A stretch of DNA of 64,000 bases from Acinetobacter shaoyimingii (GCF_011578045.1 NZ_CP049801.1:2852001-2916000); one strand, 5' to 3'. Counted from the stretch's first letter, positions 1-9,207 are shown. Notes: generated by a model from the letters alone, not told the origin. Program-made: numbers and translations.

Positions 1-38
1 GCGATTGCACCAATGGCTAAATATATGATTAACTCCAT
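1..38 (-). CDS. Start of a divergent membrane protein gene, possibly TauE/SafE family (partial)
   Basis: On the minus strand an ATG at 38 opens a frame that leaves the window after about 12 codons and reads MELIIYLAIGAI. This hydrophobic start resembles the first helix of TauE/SafE sulfite-exporter-like permeases. It is divergent from birA, with only 27 bp between the start codons, so the promoters of the two genes must overlap the coding starts. A dozen residues cannot settle the family; the call rests on resemblance only. Confidence 0.4.
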   Translation of the reverse strand, partial: MELIIYLAIGAI

Positions 39-65
39 AAATCATTCACTCTTCTCAGATTCAAC

Positions 66-821
66 ATGGATTTAGAGACTCGTCATCTTCGACAACTGCT
101 CAGCGATGCACAGCAACTCCCTGAAATTCTTTTGCTCAAGAAAAGCACGACATCCACCAATGATGAAGTGCGAGAACTGGCTCAAAAAGGAGTTCAGAGT
201 ATTTTAGTTTGTAGTGAAATGCAAACCCATGGTCGTGGGCAACATCAGCGTGAATGGGTCTCTCCAGAAGGCAATATTTACTTAAGTACGCTCATTCATA
301 CACGCACTCCTTTAGATGGTCGTATTGCTCTTGAAACCGCCCTCAATATCTTGCAAATTCCAAGTTTAAAAGGGCTTTTAGATTTACAGATCAAATGGCC
401 GAATGACCTCTATAGCCCACAAGGCAAATGGGGTGGAATTCTGGTTGAGCCGATTGATCCCCATCAGGCTGTGGTCGGTATTGGAATCAACCTCATGCCC
501 GTACCCAAAGATGAACGAATTGAACAAATGGCAACCTCTTTGATGCAACTGGGGCTAAATTATCCCAATCGGATTCAAATCATCAGCGAGCTATATTTAG
601 CGATACAACAAGCCGCACAATGGTTTGAACATGGCAGTTATAATCTGGCTGCACGTTTCAATCATTACGCAGCTTTTCTAAATCAAGCCATCGAATTTGA
701 ACAAATTGATCAGACTGTTCATGGAATTTTTAAAGGTATCTCAGATGATGGTTGTATTCACATTCAGACTGAACAAGGGTTAAATTCATTTTATCAAGGT
801 CGATTACGTTTAAAGGCCTAA
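66..821 (+). CDS. birA: Biotin--protein ligase without repressor domain
   Basis: This enzyme activates biotin to biotinyl-AMP and transfers it to the lysine of acceptor proteins such as the acetyl-CoA carboxylase subunit. The BPL catalytic motifs are present: GRGQHQREW (biotin/ATP-binding loop, about residues 57-65), KWPNDL near 115-120 and KWGGILVE near 127-134, followed by a C-terminal SH3-like portion. At 251 residues it is shorter than E. coli BirA (about 320). The N-terminal helix-turn-helix is missing, so it should be a ligase that does not repress the biotin operon. It is followed 44 bp later by coaX, a usual pairing of cofactor genes. Confidence 0.93.
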   Translation: MDLETRHLRQLLSDAQQLPEILLLKKSTTSTNDEVRELAQKGVQSILVCSEMQTHGRGQHQREWVSPEGNIYLSTLIHTRTPLDGRIALETALNILQIPSLKGLLDLQIKWPNDLYSPQGKWGGILVEPIDPHQAVVGIGINLMPVPKDERIEQMATSLMQLGLNYPNRIQIISELYLAIQQAAQWFEHGSYNLAARFNHYAAFLNQAIEFEQIDQTVHGIFKGISDDGCIHIQTEQGLNSFYQGRLRLKA

Positions 822-865
822 ACCCTGTTTGCACATTTTACTGATGATATGCCTTGGAAAAAAGT

Positions 866-1594
866 ATGAAAAGACTTTGGCTCGATATTGGAAATACTCG
901 CCTAAAATATTGGATCACGGAAAATGGTCATGTGATTGAACATGAAGCAGAATTACATCTGCAATCCCCTGCAGATCTATTGTTGGGTCTAATCCAGCAC
1001 TTTAGAGCGCAAAAGCTCGATCACGTGGGGATTTCATCGGTCCAAGATAAAAAAAATAATGATCGCATGAGCAAAATTTTAAAATTGCTCGATGTTCCAG
1101 TGACTTTTGCCAAAGTCCATGAAGAATATGCAGGACTGATCTGTGGTTATGACAATATCACCCAGCTGGGGATTGACCGTTGGCTGCAAGTCCTTGCCGT
1201 CGCAAAACCAGATCAAGATTTATGTGTGATTAGTTGTGGTACGGCGCTGACCATTGATTTAACTCAAGACATGAATCATTTAGGTGGTTATATTCTTCCA
1301 AATCTATATTTACAACGTGATTCACTGATTCAAAACACCAAAGGCATTAAAATTCCAGATATTGCTTTCTCGGAGCTTACCCCAGGTCGCAACACAATTG
1401 ACGCGGTACATCACGGCATTTTTTTAGGATTACTCAGTACCATTCGTGAAGTGATGAAAATGTCGCCACGACAACTGATTCTGACTGGCGGTGATGCAGC
1501 GTTATTTGCTCAGTATCTTACAGAGTTTCATCCGATCATCGAGAATGATTTATTGCTAAAAGGCTTAAAGCTCTATATCTCACATCAAAGTTAA
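866..1594 (+). CDS. coaX: Type III pantothenate kinase
   Basis: CoaX phosphorylates pantothenate in the first step of coenzyme A synthesis. The ASKHA-fold signatures are visible: [10 protein letters not shown] at the N terminus (phosphate loop), [10 protein letters not shown] in the middle and [10 protein letters not shown] for the second phosphate motif. Length, 242 residues, fits the family. I chose ATG 866 over the upstream in-frame TTG at 854 because it gives the canonical start [16 protein letters not shown] and has a purine-rich GGAAAA stretch just before it. It lies directly downstream of birA and is probably co-transcribed. A convergent, broken small gene ends 2 bp past its stop. Confidence 0.93.
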   Translation: MKRLWLDIGNTRLKYWITENGHVIEHEAELHLQSPADLLLGLIQHFRAQKLDHVGISSVQDKKNNDRMSKILKLLDVPVTFAKVHEEYAGLICGYDNITQLGIDRWLQVLAVAKPDQDLCVISCGTALTIDLTQDMNHLGGYILPNLYLQRDSLIQNTKGIKIPDIAFSELTPGRNTIDAVHHGIFLGLLSTIREVMKMSPRQLILTGGDAALFAQYLTEFHPIIENDLLLKGLKLYISHQS

Positions 1595-1595
1595 A

Positions 1596-1800
1596 TTATT
1601 CAGGAGTAGATGAGTCAGCTAGGCTAGTCAATCCCAAGATGCGACTATAAAAACCAATATCTAAAGCTTGAATTGACTCATCTCGCCTTGCCTCATGCTC
1701 AATAGAATGCAACAAGGTCTGATTTTCACAACACTTCTTTCATTTCATCCGTTTTATATTTTATGTTGTTGATTTCACGTCTATCATTAGCCAAGTACAT
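1596..1800 (-). pseudogene. Small hypothetical gene broken by a frameshift
   Basis: On the minus strand an ATG at 1800 preceded by AGGAG (9 nt spacer) opens a 24-codon frame that stops at 1726. The next frame continues without a break from just before that point to a TAA at 1596. Joined, the two parts would give about 67 residues: MYLANDRREINNIKYKTDEM, then roughly KEVLCCENQTLLHSIEHEAR and RDESIQALDIGFYSRILGLT to the end. The ribosome site, the long second frame and the convergent fit against coaX suggest a real gene with one indel near 1726-1740. I do not recognise the family. A sequencing error is equally possible. Confidence 0.45.
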
Positions 1801-1883
1801 TGCTTACAGCTCCTAAACATGTACTTAATTTATTTATACCAAATCATTTAAATCAACAATAACTATTCCAGAGCATATTCATA

Positions 1884-2624
1884 ATGATCAGCATCTATTC
1901 AACAAAGCAAAAACCGACTCAGCAGCTTAAAAACCATTCTATCGGCTTGATTTCAGCCGCGATTATTGGTTTCAGTGTGTTATTTAGTGGTTGTACCAGC
2001 ATCTCCACTGCATCAAACATCCCTCAAAATATTCAACAACAACTTTCCACTCAACAACCCATCATTTCTTATTTTAGTCCAACGCCGAATGAACAAGACT
2101 GTGGTTGTGCATCTAGCATCGATCAAAGCTATTCAATGGTTCCTATCGAAGATGGTTATTACCGTAGCCTATTGGGACGTGATCAAGCAGGTCGTTTCTT
2201 GGTTCAAGACTTTTATCAAAAGACCAAAACACCTCAATCCTCCCCATTTTGGATTATTGATCCAATGGGTTTATTTAGTTTCTCAAGTGAAGTTGCTACA
2301 GGCCCGTTAACGCTGTATTTCCCCAATGGGAAAGTGTCTTACCAAGGAACTCGTGATGATAATGGTCGTGAAGTCGGCAAATCGCAAAGTTTTTACACCA
2401 ATGGTCAATTGGGCTTAGAAAATGAAATGACTGATGAAAAAACTCAACGAACGCTCTGGTACTCAAATGGGACTAAAGCTGCTGAAATGACCCTCAGCAA
2501 TGATGAAATGAGACAGTTCGAATATAAAGTTTGGGATAACAACGCTCAGTTGGTCGATAACGAGCAACAAAAAGAACGTATTATTGATGCTATTTATACC
2601 CAACTCGATGAAGATATTAATTAG
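1884..2624 (+). CDS. Lipoprotein with MORN/YwqK-like repeats
   Basis: This 246-residue protein has a hydrophobic helix ending in a lipobox (SVLFSGC, Cys near residue 37), so it is probably lipidated and exported. The C-terminal half carries repeated short units of the type LYFPNGKVSYQG, SFYTNGQLGLE and LWYSNGTKAAEM, which match the YwqK/MORN-like antitoxin-repeat fold found in many secreted Gram-negative proteins. The function is unknown. The N-terminal stretch before the hydrophobic core is long for a signal peptide, so the true start could lie further in, but no better ATG is seen. A strong hairpin follows the stop codon. Confidence 0.75.
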   Translation: MISIYSTKQKPTQQLKNHSIGLISAAIIGFSVLFSGCTSISTASNIPQNIQQQLSTQQPIISYFSPTPNEQDCGCASSIDQSYSMVPIEDGYYRSLLGRDQAGRFLVQDFYQKTKTPQSSPFWIIDPMGLFSFSSEVATGPLTLYFPNGKVSYQGTRDDNGREVGKSQSFYTNGQLGLENEMTDEKTQRTLWYSNGTKAAEMTLSNDEMRQFEYKVWDNNAQLVDNEQQKERIIDAIYTQLDEDIN

Positions 2625-2632
2625 AACAAACT

Positions 2633-2666
2633 ATAAGAAACCACGTTTCAGCACGTGGTTTCTTAT
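2633..2666 (+). terminator. Terminator of the YwqK-like lipoprotein gene
   Basis: A 14-bp perfect stem (ATAAGAAACCACGT and its complement) with a 6-nt loop lies 9 bp after the stop codon, followed by a T-rich stretch. Confidence 0.8.
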
Positions 2667-2681
2667 TTCTTTGATTCCATT

Positions 2682-2708
2682 AAAAAAGGCGCTTTCTGCG
2701 CCTTTTTT
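2682..2708 (-). terminator. Terminator of ffh (bidirectional)
   Basis: AAAAAAGGCGC, a 5-nt loop and GCGCCTTTTTT form a perfect 11-bp stem with T tracts on both strands, 20 bp beyond the ffh stop codon. Confidence 0.85.
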
Positions 2709-2728
2709 ATTCAATCTGAATAGACAGA

Positions 2729-4138
2729 TTATTTCTTCGGTGTGTTATCACCAAATAATGGTCCCATACCACCACCGCCACCGAATTTCTTCTGCATGCC
2801 ACTGAGTGAGCGCATCATTTTTGCCATACCCGATGGATTGGCAAATTTTTTCATCATCTTCGCCATTTGCGCATGCTGTTTAATCAGTTTATTCACTTCA
2901 GCAACATCCATACCACAACCTGCTGCGATACGTTTTTTACGACTCGGATTCATCAAGTCAGGGTTACGACGTTCTTTAATGGTCATCGATTGAATAATCG
3001 CTTCCATTTTTTTCACTTGCTTTTCAGGGTTAGCTTGCGCAAGTGCATCTTGAATCCCTGAATTGCTCATGCCAGGCAACTTATCTAAGAAGCCCATCAT
3101 GCCGCCCATTTTATTCATTTGTTCAAACTGCATCAGCATATCTTCAAAGTTGAAGTTACCGCCTTTTTGCAGTTTTTTCGCCATTTTTTCGGCTTTTTCT
3201 TTGTCGACTTTACGCTCAAGCTCTTCGACCAGCGACAGCACATCACCCATACCTAAGATACGTTGTGCAACACGCTCAGGATGGAATGGCTCTAAAGCAT
3301 CAAGCTTTTCGCCCATACCCAAGAATTTGATTGGCTTGCCAGTAATCGCACGAACAGAAAGTGCTGCACCACCGCGCGCATCACCATCTGTTTTGGTGAG
3401 GATTACACCGGTCAATGGTAAAGCATCATTAAAGGCTTTTGCTGTATTTGCCGCATCCTGACCCGTCATGGCATCAACCACGAACAAAGTTTCAGTTGGG
3501 TTAATCGCAGCATGAAGTTCTTTAATTTCATCCATCATGTCGTCATCAATATGCAGACGACCTGCAGTATCGACAATCAAAACATCGGAGAACTGAATTT
3601 TTGCTTGTTCAATGGCACGATTCACGATCGTGATTGGCTTTTCATCTGCTGATGATTCGATGAAGTGTGCCCCAACTTCACCCGCAACAGTTTGTAACTG
3701 TTTAATTGCAGCTGGACGGTAAACGTCGGCTGAAACCATTGCAACTTTTTTCTTTTGGCGCTCTTGTAAGAAACGTGCAAGCTTGGCCGCAGTCGTGGTT
3801 TTACCTGCACCTTGTAAGCCCGCAAGCAATACAACGACAGGTGGTTTTGCTGCAAGGTCAAGGCTTTCATTCGCCTCACCCATCATTTTGGTCAATTCGT
3901 CATGGACGATTTTGACAAAAGCTTGTCCAGGCGAAAGCTGAGACATCACTTCCTGACCCAATGCCTCTTCCTTAACTTTCGCGATAAACTCACGAGTTAC
4001 AGGCAAGGCAACGTCAGCTTCAAGCAGAGCCATACGTACTTCACGTAACGTATCTTTAATATTGTCTTCGGTCAGTTGCCCTGAGCCAGTAACATTTCTT
4101 AAACTCTGCGTGAGTCGTTCTGTTAAGGTATCAAACAT
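2729..4138 (-). CDS. ffh: Signal recognition particle GTPase Ffh
   Basis: Ffh binds 4.5S RNA and signal sequences of nascent membrane proteins and delivers ribosomes to FtsY. The N domain is followed by the GTPase domain with G1 GLQGAGKTTTAAKLA near residue 107, the DTAGRLH motif near 190 and TKTDGDARGG near 248. The C-terminal M domain is methionine-rich, with runs such as MLMQFEQMNKMGGMMGFL and KMMRSLSGMQKKFGGGGG. The 469 residues are about the usual length. It is divergent from ypjD, the same arrangement as in E. coli. The 143 bp between the two starts should hold both promoters. Confidence 0.98.
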   Translation of the reverse strand: MFDTLTERLTQSLRNVTGSGQLTEDNIKDTLREVRMALLEADVALPVTREFIAKVKEEALGQEVMSQLSPGQAFVKIVHDELTKMMGEANESLDLAAKPPVVVLLAGLQGAGKTTTAAKLARFLQERQKKKVAMVSADVYRPAAIKQLQTVAGEVGAHFIESSADEKPITIVNRAIEQAKIQFSDVLIVDTAGRLHIDDDMMDEIKELHAAINPTETLFVVDAMTGQDAANTAKAFNDALPLTGVILTKTDGDARGGAALSVRAITGKPIKFLGMGEKLDALEPFHPERVAQRILGMGDVLSLVEELERKVDKEKAEKMAKKLQKGGNFNFEDMLMQFEQMNKMGGMMGFLDKLPGMSNSGIQDALAQANPEKQVKKMEAIIQSMTIKERRNPDLMNPSRKKRIAAGCGMDVAEVNKLIKQHAQMAKMMKKFANPSGMAKMMRSLSGMQKKFGGGGGMGPLFGDNTPKK

Positions 4139-4281
4139 TGCAAAATCCGCTTAAAATGGTTGTTGCAAAAAAATCTTTCTTAAAATAGAAAATTTATGCA
4201 TAAGATGCTATAGGATACTGTAGTTCGCATGGAATTTATATCTCATAACATGAATATTCAGCATCCAGAAAAAGGTTTGAC

Positions 4282-5091
4282 ATGATTAGCCTCCCTTTGG
4301 TTTATACGATTTTAGCATTAATTGCTTATACCACATCCTTTTGGTATTTGTTTTTACACTTAATGTCAAAACGCGCACCAAACCACTGGTTTATTGGCAT
4401 TCTATCTGGTCTTGGTCTGTTTTTGCATGGCGTTGTGCTTTATCACGATATGGTGACGCCACTTGGTATCAACTACGATGTGTTTAATCTCATGTCGTTC
4501 ACGACCGCGCTGATGATGTTACTCAGCCTGTTGTATAGTACCTATCGACCTGTCATTGCCCTGAATTTATTGGGTATTCCCGTTGCAGCGCTGGGTTTAA
4601 TCCTTGGGTTTACCTTTAGCCAGACCAGTTTAAGTATTGGCAAAAATTCATTTGGTTTAGATATTCATATTATTTTATCGCTATCTGCTTATGCAGTTTT
4701 ACTCATGGCAACTATTCATGCTGTTTTGCTTTGGTTACAAGATCGAGAACTCAAAAACAAACAGAAAAAACGTGTTTGGGTGAGCTTTTTACCTTCTTTC
4801 CAAGCCATGGAATCGTTGTTATTTGACATGCTGATCACGGGTTTCTTGTTGCTCACTGCCGCATTGGTATTTGGTTTCTTTACCATCAATGATTTCTTTG
4901 GACAACATTTAGCACATAAAACAGCGTTTAGTATTGTGTCTTGGTTTGTTTATGGTTCATTACTATTCGGACATTACAAATTTGGCTGGCGTGGACAAAA
5001 AGCGATTCGTTTCACCATTCTAGGTTTTGTCTTACTGGGCATTGGTTTTATTGGATCGAAATTTGTTTTAGAAATGATTTTAGGACGATGA
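4282..5091 (+). CDS. ypjD: YpjD-type inner membrane protein, cytochrome c assembly (CcsA-like) family
   Basis: The 269 residues form about eight hydrophobic helices, beginning MISLPLVYTILALIAYTTSF, with a conserved histidine in LGLFLHGVVLYHD and another in LDIHIILSLSAYAVL. This is the layout of the CcsA/CcmC-like family that in c-type cytochrome maturation handles heme. YpjD itself has no established reaction. The start has AAGG seven bases upstream. Its position divergent from ffh is conserved in gammaproteobacteria, which supports the assignment. No other cytochrome maturation gene is nearby. Confidence 0.88.
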   Translation: MISLPLVYTILALIAYTTSFWYLFLHLMSKRAPNHWFIGILSGLGLFLHGVVLYHDMVTPLGINYDVFNLMSFTTALMMLLSLLYSTYRPVIALNLLGIPVAALGLILGFTFSQTSLSIGKNSFGLDIHIILSLSAYAVLLMATIHAVLLWLQDRELKNKQKKRVWVSFLPSFQAMESLLFDMLITGFLLLTAALVFGFFTINDFFGQHLAHKTAFSIVSWFVYGSLLFGHYKFGWRGQKAIRFTILGFVLLGIGFIGSKFVLEMILGR

Positions 5092-5401
5092 TTGATCTTT
5101 CAGAGCATTATTTCCGGTGTTTTGATGACTTAAAATCAACAACTGAAGATTCTTAAACTTATGACATAAACAATGGCAGTAAAAGCTCAAGCTGTCATCT
5201 ACAGATAGCCTTTATTTATAAAGCAAGCCTGATTTTACAGACAACGCACTTATCGTTAAGCTATTTTTTTAACTTATACATTCTATATTGAGTGAGTAGA
5301 GTCTCATACATGATCAATTCATTTTTTGATCTTGTTACCACCCTAGACATGCACTTAAAAAAAACGTATAACACCGTTTTTAATGCTTCAGGTTACCTAC
5401 G
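5092..5401. other. Gene-free stretch between ypjD and dusC
   Basis: About 310 bp of AT-rich sequence with no open frame having a ribosome site and no strong hairpin. The last part presumably carries the dusC promoter and leader; I cannot point to a convincing -35/-10 pair. Confidence 0.5.
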
Positions 5402-6328
5402 TTGAAACTCATACTTGCCCCCATGGAAGGTCTAACAGACCCTATTATGCGTGATGTGCTGACATCTGTGGGAAGCTTTGATTGGTGTGTATCTGAGTTT
5501 ATTCGTGTCACTGATTCTGTCTTGCCAGATCATGTTTATCAGACTTATTGTCCAGAATTGTGGAACGATGGTAAAACCCCTTCTGGTACGCCACTGCATG
5601 TACAATTTTTAGGAAACAACCCTGAAATGTTGGCCGCCAATGCTGTACGTGCCGTTGAATTGGGTGCTCCTGCCATTGATATGAATTTTGGTTGTCCTGC
5701 CAAAACGGTGAATCGACATCGTGGTGGATCAGTACTTTTAGATGAACCAGAAGTCGTACATGAACTTGTCAAAGCTGTGCGCGATGCTGTGCCAGAACAT
5801 ATTCCTGTGTCTGCAAAAATGCGTTTGGGTTACATGGATCGTCATTTTACCCTTGAAAATGCACATGCCATTGAAGATGCTGGTGCAGCTTGGGTTACCG
5901 TCCATGCACGTACTAAAGCCGATGGTTATACCCCACCTGCATTTTGGGATCAGTTACAACCCATTCGTAAAGCATTGAAAATCAATGTGATTGCCAATGG
6001 TGAAATCTGGAACAATGCCGATGCCAAACAATGCATCCTTGAATCGGGTTGTGAAGATTTAATGATTGGTCGTGGAGCTGTAACCACGCCAGACATTACT
6101 CAAAGCATTCGTCAAAATAGTGATACACCTTTACTGAATTGGAATGAATTACTGACTTTGCAAATTCGTTTTTTAAATGGTTCGTACAAAAAAGAAATGA
6201 ATATGGTCGGTCGTTATAAACAATGGCTTGGAATGATGTCCAAACACTATCCTGAAGCCAAAGCACTATGGGATGAAGTGAAGCGTTTGAAAAAAATTGA
6301 TGAAGTCATTGAAAAACTGAAAGTTTAA
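5402..6328 (+). CDS. dusC: tRNA-dihydrouridine(16) synthase DusC
   Basis: DusC is an FMN enzyme that reduces U16 in the tRNA D-loop. The N terminus KLILAPMEGLTDPIMRDVL forms the first strand of the TIM barrel. The catalytic cysteine lies in DMNFGCPAKTVNRHRGGS (about residue 98), followed by KMRLGY, VHARTKADGY, NVIANGEIW and the FMN-phosphate loop MIGRGA. The helical C-terminal region with RYKQWLGMMSKHYPEA fits DusC rather than DusA or DusB, as does the conserved EFIRVTDSVLP near residue 31. Length, 308, is right. A hairpin terminator follows. Confidence 0.93.
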   Translation: MKLILAPMEGLTDPIMRDVLTSVGSFDWCVSEFIRVTDSVLPDHVYQTYCPELWNDGKTPSGTPLHVQFLGNNPEMLAANAVRAVELGAPAIDMNFGCPAKTVNRHRGGSVLLDEPEVVHELVKAVRDAVPEHIPVSAKMRLGYMDRHFTLENAHAIEDAGAAWVTVHARTKADGYTPPAFWDQLQPIRKALKINVIANGEIWNNADAKQCILESGCEDLMIGRGAVTTPDITQSIRQNSDTPLLNWNELLTLQIRFLNGSYKKEMNMVGRYKQWLGMMSKHYPEAKALWDEVKRLKKIDEVIEKLKV

Positions 6329-6343
6329 TAAGGATATAAAATT

Positions 6344-6368
6344 AAGCCTTTGTTTTAATCAAAGGCTT
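6344..6368 (+). terminator. Terminator of dusC
   Basis: AAGCCTTTG and CAAAGGCTT form a 9-bp stem with a 7-nt loop, followed by eight T residues, 15 bp past the dusC stop. It reads in the other direction too, for the convergent gene ending at 6373. Confidence 0.85.
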
Positions 6369-6372
6369 TTTT

Positions 6373-6729
6373 TTATTCTTGATCTTGGGTTTCTAAAATC
6401 GCTTTGATTTCTTCTGGTTGAAACTCTTTTGTTAAAGCTGAAGTAGGATTCATGACTAAAGTTGCACCTGAGGTCATTTCAAACAGTTTTCGAGTATTTA
6501 AGGTTAAATACTCAACCTCAGTTCCCAAATCTTCTTGAATCGTTTCACTTGATAGAAAGAATGGAATGGCTTGATCGCCTTCATCTGTTTCAAGCACTCG
6601 AAATTGGATTTGATTATCCTGATCTTTTGTACCTAAGCAGTACACATCTGAAACTAGAAGCTGCTCAATAAAAAAGGGAATCAGTTCGTAGTTTTCTTGG
6701 GTTTGGGTGAATAGTTTTTGGAGGTTCAT
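6373..6729 (-). CDS. SseB-like N-terminal domain protein
   Basis: This is an acidic soluble 118-residue protein. Features such as YCLGTKDQDNQIQFRVLETD, AIPFFLSSETIQ and GATLVMNPTSALTKEFQPEE match the SseB N-terminal domain family, in which a 'value, file, level, promote' fold ends in a conserved NP...G/K-x-F segment. The biochemical role of this stand-alone domain is not known. It lies alone between dusC (convergent) and a divergent AT-rich spacer, so it is probably monocistronic. Confidence 0.65.
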   Translation of the reverse strand: MNLQKLFTQTQENYELIPFFIEQLLVSDVYCLGTKDQDNQIQFRVLETDEGDQAIPFFLSSETIQEDLGTEVEYLTLNTRKLFEMTSGATLVMNPTSALTKEFQPEEIKAILETQDQE

Positions 6730-6865
6730 ATTTTTCTCATTTTAGTATGATTTAGTTATAAATTTACAGAGTTTAAGTCATATAAATTTAAAACTTTATA
6801 TTTTTTTATAAATTTCAGATAATCCAGACATCAAATAAACATTGAGCCCAAATCGCAAAACGTCT

Positions 6866-7222
6866 TCAAAACACAAAAGCATGATCGACTTTATACTCAC
6901 CATCTTCAATGATCATCACCATTTCCGCAACATAATCACCTTCAACTTTGCTGTAATGTTGCTTCCAAATAAATGCCACAGAGTCGGGACGGCGGAACAG
7001 TGCAACGAACTCACGTTCTGTGAAAAAGCCATTTTTTTCTTGGTAAACGCCACACACTATTTTAAATTGGGTTTCGTCCAAAACACTTTTCGCACGTTTT
7101 GAAAAGTCTTGTATATGTGCTTGATAATCTTGACGAGTTGAAGCATCCATGAGTTGATTCATCAACGCATTGCCAATGTTGAGTAGTTCAACATCAGACA
7201 ATTGCTCAAAATTGGTCACCAT
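6866..7222 (-). CDS. Conserved hypothetical soluble protein
   Basis: The 118-residue protein starts MVTNFEQLSDVELLNIGNAL and ends EYKVDHAFVF. It is predicted alpha/beta, without signal peptide or membrane segments. I do not recognise a family. The start codon at 7222 lies 15 bp after the stop of the NUDIX hydrolase gene and has GGAG just upstream, so the two genes form an operon and may share a house-cleaning role. That link is inference from position only. Confidence 0.7.
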   Translation of the reverse strand: MVTNFEQLSDVELLNIGNALMNQLMDASTRQDYQAHIQDFSKRAKSVLDETQFKIVCGVYQEKNGFFTEREFVALFRRPDSVAFIWKQHYSKVEGDYVAEMVMIIEDGEYKVDHAFVF

Positions 7223-7237
7223 CTCAACTCCTTTTAT

Positions 7238-7642
7238 TTAAAATGCTCGGCTTCGAACTTCACCCGAATAATCAAGACAATCCTGTACACGTATTTTTTG
7301 TATAGGACTTAAATCTTTTAAATCAAACCAACGATATTCACTATGTTCATGACTGACTTGAATTGTCGCATCATGCTGAATGTGGCATCTAAAGATAAAA
7401 GCATGCGACATAACCACCGCATGAAAATAAACACCTGAAAGATACTCAATCTGAACATCGAGTCCTAATTCTTCTTTACATTCACGATATAGCGCCTGAT
7501 GAATGGTTTCTCCTACATCTAAACCACCACCAGGTAAGCCCCAAGCTTGATCAGCATAGCCTGCTTTAAGGAGTAATATTTGCTGATTCGCATTGGTGAT
7601 GACCGCATGAGAACTTAATCGATAAAAATCTTGATAGGCCAC
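7238..7642 (-). CDS. NUDIX hydrolase
   Basis: The complete NUDIX box is present around residues 37-59 as GGLDVGETIHQALY followed by RECKEELGL, matching G-x5-E-x7-R-E-U-x-E-E-x-G-U. Such enzymes hydrolyse nucleoside diphosphates linked to another moiety; the substrate cannot be read from the sequence. Length, 134 residues, is that of a minimal domain. The frame begins with GTG at 7642, since the nearest ATG upstream is out of frame. It is the first gene of a two-gene operon with the hypothetical protein that ends at 6866. Confidence 0.88.
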   Translation of the reverse strand: MAYQDFYRLSSHAVITNANQQILLLKAGYADQAWGLPGGGLDVGETIHQALYRECKEELGLDVQIEYLSGVYFHAVVMSHAFIFRCHIQHDATIQVSHEHSEYRWFDLKDLSPIQKIRVQDCLDYSGEVRSRAF

Positions 7643-7712
7643 GTTTCATCATCCACAGTAAAATATTTCAATAACGGACTTAAATATAAATTGAAAATAA
7701 ATGCTGACGTCA

Positions 7713-8882
7713 TCAAGCACGAATAAAGGTTTTCATACAAATCAGTCGAATTGCATAAACAATTGATATTGCAAATACACTATAGCCAATATCTGTACTC
7801 AATATAGGGATACAAAGCACAATAATCGTGGTCAATGGATAAAACCATTTTTCCAAGCCATCAAATTGATGTGAAAAATGTAAAGACCATAAGGCTGTGG
7901 TATAAATCACTAAAGGTATTGCGATCAAATACCCTGCCAATTGGTCAGAAATTTCAGCATGATGTGTAGCGACATCGACACATGCAGCCAAGCTTGCACC
8001 AATCGCTGCCACAGCCACAAAGATAAAGAAATGCCCATAGCCCCATATAAACGCGCGTTTACGGCTATTTAAACACTCTGCAATATTACTATCGAAATAC
8101 ATCCACCACATGCTAAACATTAGAATCAATCCGCCAACCATCAGAAACATTAATTCCGTACTGAATAGCTGGTTATGAATGGCATCAACTACAGCTGAAT
8201 AACTGCCAACGATAGATTCACCCAAAACAATAATTGTAAGCAGGGAATAACGCTCAGCAATGTGATGTGCATGCCATGGTGTTCTATTATAAGATTCGGC
8301 AAAAATGGGCACACTTAACTCAGCCACAACCAAGAGCAGAAAAACGATCACGCCAAAATCTACTGGAGTGAAGTGATAAATGAGCCAACCGACTTGAACA
8401 CATATAATGCCAAAAGCATATCTCAAAGCGGTCTGACGGCGTTCTACATCACTTTTAGCAACACGAAACCATTGAGTGACCAGACTCAAACGCATAATCA
8501 CATAACCAATGATAATCACATCAAAGTCTTGCTTTTGAAATGCATCCATGATCCCTGCCGCAATGACCATTGAACCAATAATTTGGATAAAGGTCATAAT
8601 GCGATAGCCTGCATCATCATTGTCATAGGCAGAAGCAAACCAAGTAAAGTTCATCCAAGCCCACCATAATCCAAAAAACACCATCAAATAGCTGGTGATA
8701 CCAGCATCGATATGGTTTTCAATCAAACTATGATGTAGTTGTTGACCTGCTGTCGCGATAGCGACCACAAAAATTAAGTCAAATAACAATTCTAATGATG
8801 TTGCAACACGATGCGGTTCATGTGGATCACGAGGAGATAGTGGATTAATCCACCGATTTATACTTTTAATAGGAGAGTTCAT
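7713..8882 (-). CDS. LtrA family (low temperature requirement A) membrane protein
   Basis: After an amphipathic N-terminal segment with SPRDPHEPHRVATSLELLFD, the signature of the LtrA family, come about ten to eleven hydrophobic helices. Other conserved pieces are GLWWAWMNFTWFASAYD, HHIAERYSLLTIIVLGESIV and the tail near IPLVIYTTALW. The family is named for a Listeria gene needed for growth in the cold; its biochemical activity is not settled. I start it at ATG 8882 (389 residues) rather than at 8945, because the extra 21 residues are basic, aromatic-rich and absent from the family pattern. It is monocistronic. Confidence 0.88.
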   Translation of the reverse strand: MNSPIKSINRWINPLSPRDPHEPHRVATSLELLFDLIFVVAIATAGQQLHHSLIENHIDAGITSYLMVFFGLWWAWMNFTWFASAYDNDDAGYRIMTFIQIIGSMVIAAGIMDAFQKQDFDVIIIGYVIMRLSLVTQWFRVAKSDVERRQTALRYAFGIICVQVGWLIYHFTPVDFGVIVFLLLVVAELSVPIFAESYNRTPWHAHHIAERYSLLTIIVLGESIVGSYSAVVDAIHNQLFSTELMFLMVGGLILMFSMWWMYFDSNIAECLNSRKRAFIWGYGHFFIFVAVAAIGASLAACVDVATHHAEISDQLAGYLIAIPLVIYTTALWSLHFSHQFDGLEKWFYPLTTIIVLCIPILSTDIGYSVFAISIVYAIRLICMKTFIRA

Positions 8883-9207
8883 TGTTATTTTGACTAAATA
8901 CGATTTGGTAAATTGAATTTTTCCAAATCTAAAACATTTAAACAAGTTTTATTTTGCGTTCTCATTTTCAATGTAGATATTTCAAATGTAGAAGTAAAAT
9001 AGGCATTGAAATATATGTAAATAAACGCATCATTCGCATAAAAGTGCTGTTCAAAAGTATCAAAAAAAAGCATTGAATCTTTAAATTGGATCGCAAGAAT
9101 CATCCTGATTTCTTGCGCTCAACTCAATCATGTGGTGATCTTTTTTTAATTATTTTTTATTCTTCGTTCATCAATATTTTATTCATGATTAGCTGTTTTA
9201 TAAAAAT
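8883..9207. other. Gene-free AT-rich spacer
   Basis: The only notable element is the hairpin CGCAAGAA (9092-9099) with TTCTTGCG (9110-9117), about 90 bp downstream of the NTF2-like gene. It has no good T tract. A 69-codon minus-strand frame here (8894-9103) has biased, aromatic-rich composition and I do not regard it as a gene. Confidence 0.5.

Noticed and set aside
8894-9103. A 69-codon minus-strand frame upstream of ltrA
   Set aside because: Composition is dominated by Phe, Tyr, Ile and Asn from AT-rich DNA, there is no ribosome site, and it overlaps the ltrA leader.
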